From Oidiodendron maius Zn (lineage: Eukaryota > Ascomycota > Leotiomycetes > Myxotrichaceae): a DNA stretch of 64,000 nt. This document shows, piece after piece, positions 42,788 through 54,296 of this stretch. The translations under genes and the position numbers were made by a program. The DNA is taken from positions 1,736,001-1,800,000 of the forward strand of contig KN832872.1 of NCBI GenBank assembly GCA_000827325.1. Direction: 5' to 3'. How positions within the stretch are numbered: the first letter of the stretch is position 1; the number at the start of each line of letters is the position of its first letter. The notes below the pieces were generated by a model, which was not told the DNA's origin, did not search any database, and saw only the letters and a list, made by a program, of their open reading frames with translations.

Positions 42788-45125
42788 TCAGCCTTTGACC
42801 TGGACCTGGACCATACGCTTGAACGACTCTCGGCTATCGTATGGCAATTGCGCTAGAACCTGCTCAGGCGAAGGGAGTGATGGGCGAGAGGCTTTGAGCG
42901 GAGGCAAAGTAAAACCCTTGCTCATCTCCGTCTGGACAAAGGAGGAAGCACGCTTATATCGGCGATCAGTGTACTTCTCATACACTGCTCCATGGTGCTT
43001 CTGAGGGCTCTGGCAGCACTCAAGGATCATGGATACCAGTGGTCGAAGCTGGGTCCAGGTATATCCAGAGTAGTATACATGGGCCGGAGACTGTCATTGA
43101 TTAGCACATTTGGAACTCAAATAGAGACAAAACTTACCCAATCGCCTTTCTTGAGCATTATGCGAGAGAGACAGTGAGCTCCAGCAGCGATATAGCTGGG
43201 AGGAATGCCAACGAATCGCTCGTCCATGATGGTAACTTCCAAGAAGTACTTGGCCAAAGTCCTAGTCTCCAAGTCATAATCGTCGGCCTTGCTGATACGA
43301 CGAAGAAAGCTCATTGGTCCGGGCCATCCAAGCTCAAACTGCAGCATGTTAAGCATGAATCGCTCGGCCTTGAGGATCTCGTCAACAGTGTAACCTCCAT
43401 CAACCATGTACACGATCTCGCCAACCGAAGGGCAATTGATCTCTTCGTACTTAGCAGCAACGAAGATGGCTGTGGCACCAACGAGCTGGAGCTTACCAAG
43501 AGAGACGATCTTGGAAGATAGGAAGCGATCAATGTAATTGACGCAGAGGAAGAGGGTTTCTGGCAGCAAGGAGAAGCGATGATGAACCTGAATCAGCCAG
43601 TCCATGAGGACAGAGCGCATAGACCATTGGATCTCGGCCTGATTGTCCATGTAGTGCGCATTAGGCAGCATCTTGATCTGCAGGGTAGAGAAGGTTAGCA
43701 TGAGCTTGACAGTGCAAATAAGACAGGGGTGAGTATAAGCAAAGCCGCACACGCGGCCAGGGAGCGCTCGTCTCGAGAGGTAGGTAAGTGCAACAGATTG
43801 ACAAATCCGGATACATGGGGGTGTTTGAGCCAGGAAGCTTACCTCAAGCTCTCGCATGTATGCAAAGATTTCATCACCATACTCGGCCACCATGCTAGTA
43901 TCCCAAGCCTCATCATCAATCTCCTCGGGAGTACGCGCGCTCTCGACCAATTCTTTAGCCTCGGCAAGCTCTTTCTTGACCTTATTGGTGATCTTGGGCA
44001 GGAGGATAGTGGTGGCACCGCCAGTAGTGTTGTCGCCGCGAGAGCGGTAGGAGTGTGCCGTAGTGTAGCCTTGCTCGTCGTAGATCTCCTCATCTTCCTC
44101 TTCCTCCCAGTACTCCTCAGGTTCGGATGGCTGGGGATGGGCGGGGAGTTGATGAAGTTCTTCAATCGAAACCTGGGCAACCTTGGCAACCTCATGAACG
44201 ACATCATTCTCTTTATCCTCCATCAGCTTCATGTATGACTCGTAGCTATCCTTGGGCGACTGGGCAAGAGGCTGCTCAGGGGCATCTTCGTAGACGGGGT
44301 CGCTGGAGATAACCGTAGCAATGGCCTCAATCGCAATAGGATTGACAGGCTTGCCCTGAGCAAACGGCAGAGCAGTTTGATCTGGCTTCAGGTAAGGTTG
44401 GCTCTTGTAATGACGCGGCACAAGACTCAAATGAGCGGAACCGGTGAGAGCGGGGAGGTAGTTCCTGGAGGCAGGTTGGGAGGAAAGATCTATAGTGGAA
44501 GAGTCTTTATAGATGGCGGTGGACGACTTGGTCGTGCGATTGCTTGGCTGGACAAGAAGGGCCTGGGATACTGGCTTCGAGATTGGCTCGAGCGTAGTAG
44601 ATGCCATCTGCGTCTTCTGGGAGGCATTGAGGGGGCGTTGAGCAGGTCTCAAGAAGGCTGCGACATTTTCTTGAGCACTCACAGGTCGGACGAAAGGTTG
44701 AGGGAGAGGCTTGCCCGGGCCAGTAGAGATATCAAGCGTGGAGGCGAGATCCTTTGTGGTGTTGCTGACATCGCCGAAGGCAGTCCTCTTGGCAGCTGCC
44801 TTGAGACCACCGACAGCCATCATTGTGGAGAGAGTACCAGTAGATTTGTGACGTTGATGAAGGAGCTGAGTCGAAGGAGGGACCGCGTTCTCATCGCCTT
44901 GAGCACGGAGAGCTCTGGGCAGACGTTGAGGCTGCGAAGATGGTGATGTTAGCTATGTGGGAGCCAGCAGGGACGCGGGAGACGTGTCAATGGCGGTTGC
45001 TATGGTTGTATTCAATGGAGGTGGATGGTGGTGACTCGTGAATGAGATGGCAAGATGCCGGAGCAGCGTCACTGCCAATAGGATAGGTAAAGAGAGAAGG
45101 GCAGTTAACTTACACGGGCATCCAT
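42788..45125 (-). CDS. nimE: G2/mitotic B-type cyclin
   Basis: This cyclin activates Cdk1 for entry into mitosis; NimE is the Aspergillus equivalent and the symbol is by analogy. Four minus-strand exons (45114-45125, 43843-44931, 43138-43677, 42788-43090) give 647 residues. Exon 1 is only 12 nt (MDAR). The destruction box is R53-TAFGDVS-N61, with a KEN motif near residue 244 (MEDKENDV), both signals for the anaphase-promoting complex. An acidic patch (EEYWEEEEDEEIYDE) follows. The cyclin box begins MRSVLMDWLIQVHHRF, followed by LFLCVNYIDRFLS and KLQLVGATAIFVAAKYEEI. The 165-bp intron at 43678-43842 has no stop in frame. The C-terminal cyclin fold ends FTLPPLKA. Confidence 0.95.
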
Positions 45126-45811
45126 GATGGACGTAGCGATGCAATGGAATGGGAGCTACTACCACGGCAACGGCAATAGTTCTGCGTGTCGATGGCGGAC
45201 AGCTCGGCGATGAAGCAACAAAACTATCGCGTCCCAAAATATAGCATCAGGGGAGACGTGATGATCGTCGTAAAGGGGCTGCAGGCCAGGGAAGAATAAA
45301 CGAAAAAGATGCCGATGCCTACTGTGCAATGCACGAAGGTAGGGCCGCAGGAGATGAATCTACCACGATGGCATGGAGAAATGGGCGAGGATGATTGTGG
45401 CAGAGAGAAGAGGAGGAACTGGGAGGTGGAGGCCCAGAATGTATATGCGAAGGGCGAAAGATGTTCAGTTGTCACTCCGGGGAAAGTTGTTTGTTGACAT
45501 TGATGATAAATTTAACCAATGACAGAGCCGGCAGGGATTAGTGATGTTTTGGACTGGGATCCCTCGCTTAAACTTCGCTTTGCGGCAGTGCCCGTCGCGT
45601 CTCCCGAACGCGGTATCAGAATGCCAGGAGTTTGCATATTTCGAGTTCGTTATGCTAACTTTTGACTAGACATGCAATTGATATTGCTGTGGATTTATAT
45701 TGGCTATATCTTTAAAGAGACCAAATTTTATAATCATCTATCAACTAGTCGTTGTGAAAATGTCGATATCCTTCGATTTGGCCTCAACTGCGCCTCGGCT
45801 CGCCAACCGGG

Positions 45812-45830
45812 CACGTGATCACGTGATCAC
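45812..45830. promoter_or_regulatory. Tandem CACGTGATCACGTGATCAC element
   Basis: Two overlapping CACGTGATCAC units, both palindrome-rich, lie about 690 bp upstream of the cyclin start. CACGTGA is a common fungal bHLH site. The repeat is seen; function is inferred. Confidence 0.4.
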
Positions 45831-47580
45831 CCCTCGCATCTCCAGTTGCACTCCAGATACCTTTTAATTATCGCCAATAACCCTAAAGGCCATCCCAAGT
45901 TGCCATGCGCAGGCTCGCGACAAAATTCAGCATCTGCGCTCGTTCGTCTGGTGGTCACTTGATAATACGGAAACCCTACAGTAGCCGCCCGGAACACGGC
46001 TTCACAGTCCACCTCTACGAACCGTCAGGGCCAGCAGGGCAGGTCTTTCGGCAGTGGGGGAGGGTGTTAAAACATCCAATTCAACACAGCGCTCCTGGCC
46101 GATAAACTGCCCCGGAATATGCGGCTTGCTCGTCGCCAGACCGCATCAGCAAAGAGAGAAATTTCGCCCCGAGCGATGGTCGGCGGTCCCGCGGCCAGCG
46201 CCAGGTTCGGGATCGTAACACCTTTCGACGCCCCATTGGGTCATCGGCCTCAAACTCTGGGGGCACGCCTGGGTCGGGCCTAGCAAACACACAACCTTAT
46301 CCGCGGCCCTCAAGGTTGCGCCGGATCACGGAACCAGTGGCTCTCGTCCAGTGGCGGGTCAATCGCGGCTTCTCAGGGCGGCCAGGCATGGCCCAGGTCG
46401 AGAAGACGGAGAGGGCGAAAGAGGTTACAGTACTATTTGATTCCTGCGCGCCGTTCGTTTATCTATCTTACTCCGGAAAACCTGCTGCGCAGACCTTTCT
46501 CTTGAGGCGCCCCGTTCCCGTCGCCAAAGCACGAATCGGCGCCGAGTCAACCGCCAACAGGCACGAGAGACCCCGGCCACGACTCTGCCAGTCCTGACGC
46601 CATCAATTGACGGAGGGAGGAATAAGATCTCACCGAGGGCTGACCTGACCAGCAACGGGCACGCGCTGTAAGCTAGATGCGACTATGAAACGCTCGCCAG
46701 CGCATCCCACCGCTCTCTTCTTGACAGTAACACTCTCCTCTCCACCACCCTTAGATAGACTCGGCGGCTGGCTGCTGTCGCTTGGGATGGGGTTTGCTGC
46801 TGTTCACACTGACCGCTCAGAGGCCAAGCCATGGTTTCTGAGGTCTGGCGAACGCCACGAGGAAGCTCCGCGTCTCCTGGGATCCAAGACGTTCGAAGAT
46901 CGCAGATTCCCTTCTTAAACCATGACGCCCAGCTATCCCTGCCTCAGACGCAGGCGCATATCGCCAACGAGTGGACCAGACTTAACCACTGCGCCCGCGA
47001 AAGGCCCCTTTCCCTCGCTCTGCAGACTTGAGGGGTCGTGCAAATTCGGTCTCTCGCACGGTTGACCTGCTTGCCTTTGTGCCTATTCTAGACGGCGTGC
47101 GGAGGAGACGGGGGCTGGTTTGGGATCCTTCGACAGGTAGACAGGAGCGAGCGCGGCCGAGAGCGGGGGACGGGTGGGAAGACTCGAGGCCTCCGAGGAG
47201 CGCAGTCCCCTGACCTGCGCCCAATACTGGCAGCGGGCGCTCAACTGAATGTTTTTACTGATGTAGAGGTTGAGGTGCATTGCGACAGGTGACACTGGTC
47301 ACGGCCAGCCCTGGTTGGATGTCGGAGAGGCCCATTCGAGCAGGGCAGTATTGGCCATGACAGTCTACGCGGCCAAGGCATGGGAGTTCAACGCACGCGG
47401 TCAAAAGGGATTAAATATTTTACCAAACAGATAAACAAGATCAATTTTCGTAGAATAGTTCTAAGTAATTTCAATTCCACGCACAGAACTTGCGACCGAT
47501 CTCTCTTCTTGGGAGGGCGGTGCAGCCAAGGGCAAAACGGTCGGTCATGGATTTTGCGTAACGCAAGCCAAGGAGAAGGC

Positions 47581-47602
47581 GGACTGACTGACTGACTGAC
47601 TA
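47581..47602. repeat. GACT tetranucleotide microsatellite
   Basis: A run of five GACT units (GGACTGACT... ending GACTAC) lies in the leader region of the zinc-cluster regulator gene. It is likely to vary in length between strains. Confidence 0.7.
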
Positions 47603-48394
47603 CGCTTGCCGACTTCCTTTCTCCTCCACTCCACACACCAGATTTGCTCGCACCAGAACATCACCAACACCGACCACGGCCATATCCATACGCCTCCTGG
47701 TGAGTCTCTGATCCGTCTTTCATCTGACCACGGCCCCTTCCACTGCCCCCTTGACAAGTCGCTCCCTCTCCCTCTTGCCGGTGGATTCTGATGCTTCACC
47801 GTCGCAGGTCTCCTCACGCCGCATTCCAACAGACATCCACCCCCAGATGCCCTGATAGGCGGCACCACGACATCCATCGCGGCCATCGGTGAGTGCCTCT
47901 CTCTTGTCGAGTTGTGCGATCGAGTTCTTAGGGCGTTTCGTCCTGCTGGCGTCCGCGGCGGTCTCTGGGTCGCTGGCAACCGCACGCCTCTGCCCGAAGC
48001 GCCCATGGTGACCCTGCGCAGAGTATAATTTCCATCCTCTGACCCAGTCGGCCATCAAAGAGCCTTTTGAAAGTGTCTTCACTTGTCTATGCCTCGATGC
48101 TGACTGCAAAACACATCCAGGTCGAGATATCCTGCTTGACGCTCGTGCTTCCTGCTCTTCCGCCTGCTTGCGACGACGGCCCTCAATCCCGCACGCAGGA
48201 TCCCACTCCCAACCCAGCACACACAAACTCGATCGAAAACCCCATCACAAACCCATCTAGAAGCCCTTTTGCCCACAAAGGCAGTGGCTATCTGGTGCCT
48301 TCCATCGATCCCAAGTACCGCCCAACACCGACTCCCCGTTTCACGATACCGCTGCTCCGCCTCGGCGCAGACGCCCAGACCCGTCCGCAACACA

Positions 48395-50492
48395 ATGGCG
48401 GCCCTGGATGGACGCACCAGCGACAGCAGGATGGGAACACCTCCAGCAACCTATACTGAAGGCCCTCGTAGCTCGCGAGCGCCCGCGCACCCAGCGATGT
48501 CACCGTCGGCTGGTCCGACACCCAAGAGCGTCGCATTCGAGCTCCTCTTCCCGGAGTCCCCCCAGTATCGAGCGCGCCTGCCTATGCGTGTCCAGATCTT
48601 CCCGCATGATACCACCGACTCCATCGTCACCACTGTGAAGAACTTCTATGGCCTCTACGCGGGTCCCTCGGGCGCCCGGGGTGTCAGCTTCGAGGATGAG
48701 CAAGGCAACACCCTCATCGCCCGCTACGAGAATCTTAGGAACAACATGGTGGTGTACGTGAGGGTCATCGACGAGCCTTCTCCACCGCCAGGCGCATACG
48801 GCCCATCGTCCTATCACTCGGGCTCACCCGCCCTGCCCGATGCCTACTATCCGGGTGACCTTCGCATGGCCCCTCCGCAGCCGGCTCAGGCCCTCAGCTA
48901 CGGGCAACCGCCGCAGAGACCAACGTCGAGGACTTCCCGCAAGCGCAGCATCTCTCCTAATGGAGGCCGCGGGCGTCGCAGCACGTCTGTGAGCACCAAT
49001 CCTCTGCCGACGAAGAAGAGTCGGTCGCGCTCTGGTTTCAAGAGTAGAGGATCCAGCGCCCACGGCAGTTTCGCAGACAACCACAGCGACGCCGTCAATG
49101 GGTACAGCAGTGGAGATGGTGCCCCAGGCTCAGTCTCTAGCAGGACCAAGAGCGAGCATCTGGGTAATACTGAGATCAGTCTTGACAACATTGTCGAGGG
49201 TGGCAGACGGAAGAGGGCCAAGTTTGAGAGCTCCGTAAGCCCCTTCGAGTTTGCAACGCCAGTGCCATCAATTACTAACTATTCTATAGGAGCTGCCCCT
49301 ATTCGCGCCGCCGCAGATGCCCGCAGCCGCTTCCAACTCCTCTGTCTCGCCCGCTCGTCGCCTCGAGAACCAGAGGGCCTCCTTCCCATACACGACCTCA
49401 TCGCACAATCCCTTCTCCAACCCACACCCCCTACAATCTCCTCAGACATTCGGCAGCGGCCTCTCGCTGCCTGGGGCTTACACAACGCCCGCTGCGCATG
49501 GTCGTCGCACTCGTGGTGGCGCTTCCCACCCTCCGAGCGCACAGGCCAGCAGCACACCCAATGGCAATAACATACTCCCAACACCAGATCCAACTGTTGG
49601 GAGCTGCATGTCTGAGGAAGACAAGGATGTTGCGCTTCAATTGATGAGACTGGGCGAGATGTCCAACATCTCTCACGGTCGCACATCTGCGTCGACGGTC
49701 GACGACACATTCAGCGGGAAAGCTGACGCCGCCTCTTCCACTGGGGCTACAAGTGAGGATGAAAGCGAGAGTGAGGATGAACTCCCGCCCGCACGTCGCC
49801 AGAAGCGCGAGTCGAGCCCGATCCTCCCGCCGGGCGCTGCTATGAAGTTCCGTCAGCATTTGGACGATATCCTGCCCAGCCAGGACAGCACCGAGCCGAG
49901 CGGAGATGAGGGCGAGGATGGCACATTCCAACCTGGCATGGATGACCAGACAATGGACGATGGTGAGAGCAAGCTGAAGATGACCAAGTCCAAGAGCCTG
50001 CCAGTCATCTCGAGCAAGCCTCGATCTAGCGCATCCAGCATCAAGGCCGGCAAGCCCAAGTCCAAAATTGCTCGTCCCGGCCAGATCAAATCCAAAAAGT
50101 CCATCAGCGCACCTTCTAGCGCTAAACCAATTTCGCCCACTTCACTGCCTCCCCACTCTCGCAAGGCCTCCAATGCCTCCGCGCTGAACCTTCCCAGCCC
50201 TCTCGCCGCTGACGAGGAAGACCTCTCCTCGAAGCCTCGGTGCCAGCGATGCCGCAAGAGCAAGAAAGGCTGCGATCGCCAACGCCCTTGCCAGAGATGC
50301 AAGGACGCTGGACTCGGCGCAGATCAGTGCATCAGCGAGGACGAGGGTAATGGTCGCAAGGGCAGATACGGACGCCACATGGGCGTTCCAGTTAAGAAAG
50401 AAGAAGTTATTGTTGAGAATACCCCCATGCCTGCCGAATTGGTTGCGGGTGTTCAGGCTAGCCTTGATAAGAGCAAGAAGCGCAAGCGGTAG
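48395..50492 (+). CDS. Zn2Cys6 regulator with C-terminal zinc cluster
   Basis: This is a nuclear DNA-binding protein of 680 residues from two exons (48395-49234 and 49290-50492; CTAAC branch site near 49274). The start ATGGCGGCCCTGG has an ideal context. Residues about 45-130 form a conserved domain, KSVAFELLFPESPQYRARLP followed by VQIFPHDTTDSIVTTVKNFYG and LIARYENLRNNMVVYVRV, which looks like a ubiquitin- or PB1-type fold. A Ser/Arg-rich nuclear region and an acidic stretch (EDESESEDELP) follow. The zinc cluster lies at the far C-terminus (C598 to C627, C-x2-C-x6-C-x5-C-x2-C-x8-C), then QCISEDEGNGRKGRYGRHMG and a basic KKRKR end. Most zinc-cluster proteins carry it at the N-terminus. I recall the whole architecture as conserved across Pezizomycotina; the targets are not known to me. 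Confidence 0.92.
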
Positions 50493-51630
50493 TGAAATGT
50501 GCATATCTCGTGGCATTCAACAGAATCAACTGCTCAACTCACGTTGTGTATTACCTCGCCCCCTTGCGCCAGACACCCTTGCCGCATGATCCAAAAGCGT
50601 TTGGGACCTCTCGATCCCCAAAATCAGCAACATGCAGTCCAGCCTCAAGGCTGTTCTTTCACGTCTGCGATACTTTCATAGTCACAAGATTCCTATTTCG
50701 TGCGAAGTTTGTCTACATGGTCCTTCTGTTTTCTCTGCGATGCTCAGTCCGGCAATCTGGTTAAACGGCGTGGGACTCAATGATGGATTGTAATTTGATT
50801 TAGGTGGAATTGGTTTACCCGGGCCGGCACACATAAGCACAGACACGCACACACACTCCTTCACGAATTACATGGATATACTATACGAGTCTCCTTTGTC
50901 CTCTTTCTACCGCACTCTGCAAAGCTTTTCACTCTCTGTGTTGGAATTGTCCCTGCTACATGTCACATTGCGCATTGCCAAGTACTTCGTTATTTGTTTC
51001 TCGGTTGGGATTGATTGGGTGAAGGGTGGAGGGGACGGGGAATAGTAGGAAATATATTTTCTGAATCCTCTACCCACTCTCTGGGTGGCGCTGGACTGGC
51101 GATAAAGTTGGGATGGGTAGTACTAAAAACAGTATCTCTGCATGCAAATCATTCATTTAAAAAGTTGTTTTGAATGGGCGTGATGTGACACGTTAATACA
51201 CTGTATAATGTGAGTAATTCGCAATTTTATAATAAGTGAGAAATACGCTGTATAACCAGCTCAACCCCTTCGCGATTGGGAAGCAGATTTATAGAGTAAC
51301 TTCTTCCTTTTATTTACCTTCCTATTTCAAAGAGCGATTCATTATATACTGAGGTTATCCCAGAGATTTTAAGGAGAAATGCTAGGGTCTAATTTTACTC
51401 GCGTGCGACCCCTCTCTAATGCCCATAACTCCCTTCCTACAAATGTTTGACACGGGAGCTATCGTCCTAAATATGTCTAAATTTGTGGAATATGTATAGT
51501 ACAGTTTCTATATATTTCCAGTATCGCTACCCCATGCTAAGTCGCAAAAACTTCTCACCCCACCCCAACACGTGACACAATCACATGATAACAGCGTACC
51601 CCTTCAGAACCCTACTCATTTTCCTTCCAT
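50493..51630. other. Intergenic between convergent genes
   Basis: About 1.1 kb lie between the regulator stop and the cupin gene end. It is AT-rich in the right half, with a CACGTGAC near 51569. No gene was recognised. Confidence 0.45.
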
Positions 51631-52293
51631 CTACTTGCCCAGCTTGTCATATAGCTCTCTCGGCGTATACTCCTCATACAGGCCCTTGTAACCCACCCAG
51701 CCACCAATCCTCGCCAGCATATTCGTTAGCGCCACCATCACCCCTTGCATTCTGCCGCGCCCAATTGCCCTCAGGAGCTGGATAATTATCCCACTCCGCA
51801 AACACCCTGAAGGCCTGCAACATTGGCACCTTGGGAATGCTCCCGTAGTCATTAATTAAGCACACGAAGTTCCTGAAAAAAGCCTCCTTGCACCCGTCTC
51901 GCGGCACCGTGCGCTCTAACACGATCGTCTCGGTCCCCCCGAGGACTTCCCATCTGTGCGGTGTCCAGGCCGGGATCGGAATTTCTCCAGACGAGGGAGT
52001 GATTGTGGAGGAGATGCCGTCAAGGGTGAGCTGGATAGATCCCAGGGAGACGTAGAGGTATTCTGTGTAGTGGGTGTGGAAGTGCGGAAGGCTGTCGAAG
52101 GTTGCGCAGGGAGAGAAGTGGAATTGGACGTCGAAGGTGGTGTGCGGAAGAGCGGCGGGGGTGAGGGAGGTAAAGGAGAAGGTAGTGTCCGATTTATAAG
52201 TGATAGAGGAGAGAGAGCTAGTGTTTGTTCTATGGGATTAGGTGTTAGTTAAGTGTGTTTAAAGATGAGGAGAGGAACTCACCTTTTGCTCAT
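51631..52293 (-). CDS. Small cupin-domain protein with probable C-terminal frameshift
   Basis: A single-cupin protein of unknown substrate. Exon 1 is 11 nt (52283-52293, MSK plus two bases) and exon 2 runs from 52229. The metal-binding cupin motif is HFHTHYTEYLYVSLGSIQL, with WTPHRWEVLGG as the second motif. The current frame stops at 51674 (188 residues) after a low-quality tail. A second frame, open to 51631, encodes RMQGVMVALTNMLARIGGWV and YKGLYEEYTPRELYDK, the ending expected in this fungal cupin group (hydrophobic helix, then EYTP). A one-base shift near 51785 would therefore explain the altered end, either as a real mutation or as a sequencing error. The cupin core itself is unaffected. 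Confidence 0.7.
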
Positions 52294-52607
52294 GGTTGCT
52301 GTGAGTGAGAATTTTACAAGATTTGCAGTGATGTCTGGAATTTGTGACGAGTGAGAGTTGTGAACTCCTATATCCTACGGAGGACGTTGTAGTATAGTTA
52401 TTGAGAGACTTTGGAGGCTCAAGCCTCCGTTATGGGTCTCTTTGCACCACCCTGGTCACTGCCCCCTCACCGAACACTTTCCGTTTTGGGCCAAGCCCGA
52501 TCGGTATCCTGTATTTTTGGAGATATAAACCAAGGGCAATTCAGCTCTCTCAGCTCTCTCAGCTCTAATAAGCTCATGCTTATTCCTAGCCGTCCAAATA
52601 ATTTCGT
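52294..52607. other. Spacer between cupin and transcription factor genes
   Basis: About 310 bp, including the cupin promoter. A nine-base unit CAGCTCTCT is repeated nearly three times at about 52541-52566. Confidence 0.45.
52541..52566. repeat. CAGCTCTCT minisatellite
   Basis: Two full and one partial copies of a nine-base unit in tandem, about 40 bp downstream of the stop of the adjacent transcription factor gene. Confidence 0.6.
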
Positions 52608-54296
52608 TTAGGACATAGAGTTATGCCACAGCCCGACTGGAAAGTTTTCTAGTATTGTGATGGTCGACAGACAATCGTCATAGTTAACCCAGCCGATGCC
52701 AGACTTGAGTTCCCCAACCCGGATGTGTTGCGTATCTGAGCAGTCAAATCGCAAGAGCCTACGTTCGAATGCGGCCACCGCATTAAGCGGGAAGTCCATC
52801 AAGTCTAGTGCCTGCCTATACTGCCCTTCGGAAGAACCAGGGCCGACTTCTAACGCTGCCCTCATTGCAAACTCCTCGTGAAAGGACTGGATTGGTGCAA
52901 CGTTTAGCCTTCGGAAGAATGCAGACTCGTTGTCTTGGACAGGGTCGATCAAGAGGGCGATGGCATGCATATGTGCCATGATCAGCATCACATTAGGACC
53001 GGCATGCAGACTGGGAATGAATCGGACAGGGAGCCAGAACATCATAGATCTCAAGGGATCTAAGAGCTCATCTCGTGTAGGGAGGGGATCAAAACTTTCA
53101 GCGACCCTTGCAAACTCTAAGTAAGTGATCATTTGGTCGATAGCCTCCAAAAGCTCTGGAGGGCCTAACACAGTATCTCGATATTTTCTCAGAGACTCCA
53201 GACCCTGTCCAAGCAGGGGATATATGTTATCGATCTCATCGCCAGGGATTGATAGAGCTCTCATTGTGACCTCGCGATTAAACATACTGTTAGAGTCTAG
53301 GCCAATGCTATAGCCTTGAGTATCATTGTGGAACGTCGAGCGCCTCTCCCACGCCATCATTCTTGATTTCACCTATAGAGGTAAGCAAAGGGTATCAGTT
53401 TCACAGGATAATATGTAAATCTTACAGTTTGAAAACCCCGCATCATAGAAGCCCACACCTTTCTGCGCTGGGATTAGTACTGTATGTTATGAGAAGTTCC
53501 CTACTCACGCATCACATGATTGCCATGCCAGCACAATAGACGTGCATAAAACAGCGTCCGAGTTATCCTTTGAGAAGGACTCTATTGCCTGCTGCAGACC
53601 CCCTAGAGCAAGACAGCGGTGCCTATACGCCTCCTGTTGAACCTCCGACTCACCGGTAATTTGCGCTAGGTGAGTCGCCGACCATGCCAGTACAGCATGA
53701 AGGAGGAAATCAAAAGACGCCGCAATATTCACTAGCCTAGGTATTTTAAAATTAAGTTCTCTTAAGTAAGGGCTTCAACTTACTCCTGGATTCCCCGCGT
53801 CCATAGAACAAACTTGGGAGAAATATTTGAGATCAAGGGGGTGTAAAATTTCGATATGTGTTCGAGCAGCTTCTTGTCTAGAATTGTTAATTGGTTGGTG
53901 GTTGGAGGCAGACGCAGTGGGGGCAGGGCCCCATCAAAAGTAGGTTGTTTTAGAGCAGGATTGGCCTTCCATGGCATTTCCGGGTCTTCCGCTGGTACTC
54001 CCTCTTCCCAATTTTGCTCATCACGCACGGCGCTAACTGCTGTAAGTAATTGCTGAAAGAACCGTACCCCATCCGCCAAGACAGCAAGCATACCTTTTCG
54101 CTGATCGACGTACTCTGTAACCTTCCTTTTCGCCCCTTTTGGCTTTCCTCTCCTCCCTCTGCTTCTGCCGCAGCTGTCGCATGACGTGGGAGCGAACGAT
54201 ATGCTCATTCTCGTTCTTCCACCCATGGCCAGGCTTTGTAACAGAGACGAATTGAAAGCTCGACGCCTTGCCAGCTTTGGACTCCTTGTTCTCCAT
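52608..54296 (-). CDS. Fungal-type transcription factor-like protein without zinc cluster
   Basis: Five minus-strand exons (54114-54296, 53784-54052, 53509-53736, 53426-53462, 52608-53372) give 493 residues in one frame; exon 4 is only 37 nt. The N-terminus reads FQFVSVTKPG then HIVRSHVMRQLRQKQREER, a basic motif (HVMR) typical of a group of fungal regulators that lost or lack the Zn2Cys6 cluster. The middle has FYTPLISNISPKFVLW, FDFLLHAVLAWSATHLAQI and LCTSIVLAWQSCDAKVWASM. This is the layout of the fungal-specific factor domain (DUF3468-like), with a long helical C-terminus. It is probably nuclear; any target is unknown. The first intron boundary has two possible donors (GTACGT chosen over a GTATGC further on that breaks the frame). 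Confidence 0.8.

Larger units (their letters stand above)
45126..48394. promoter_or_regulatory. 3.3 kb divergent upstream region of cyclin and zinc-cluster regulator
   Basis: The left part is the cyclin promoter, the right part a GC-rich leader of the regulator gene. Upstream ATGs occur in the leader (for example near 47850, 48004 and 48090), so the mRNA either starts late, is spliced or carries short upstream reading frames. A candidate leader intron could start at the GTGAGT near 47700. A 168-codon antisense open frame at 47720-48226 is judged a by-product of GC-rich composition. A GACT run and a tandem CACGTGATC element are listed separately. Confidence 0.45.

Noticed and set aside
43174-44946. 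Plus-strand open frames across the cyclin gene (up to 189 codons)
   Set aside because: Antisense to clear cyclin-coding exons; no independent features.
47720-48226. 168-codon minus-strand open frame ahead of the zinc-cluster regulator
   Set aside because: Arg/Gly/Ser-rich composition from GC-rich leader DNA; other frames are also open here and no motif is present.
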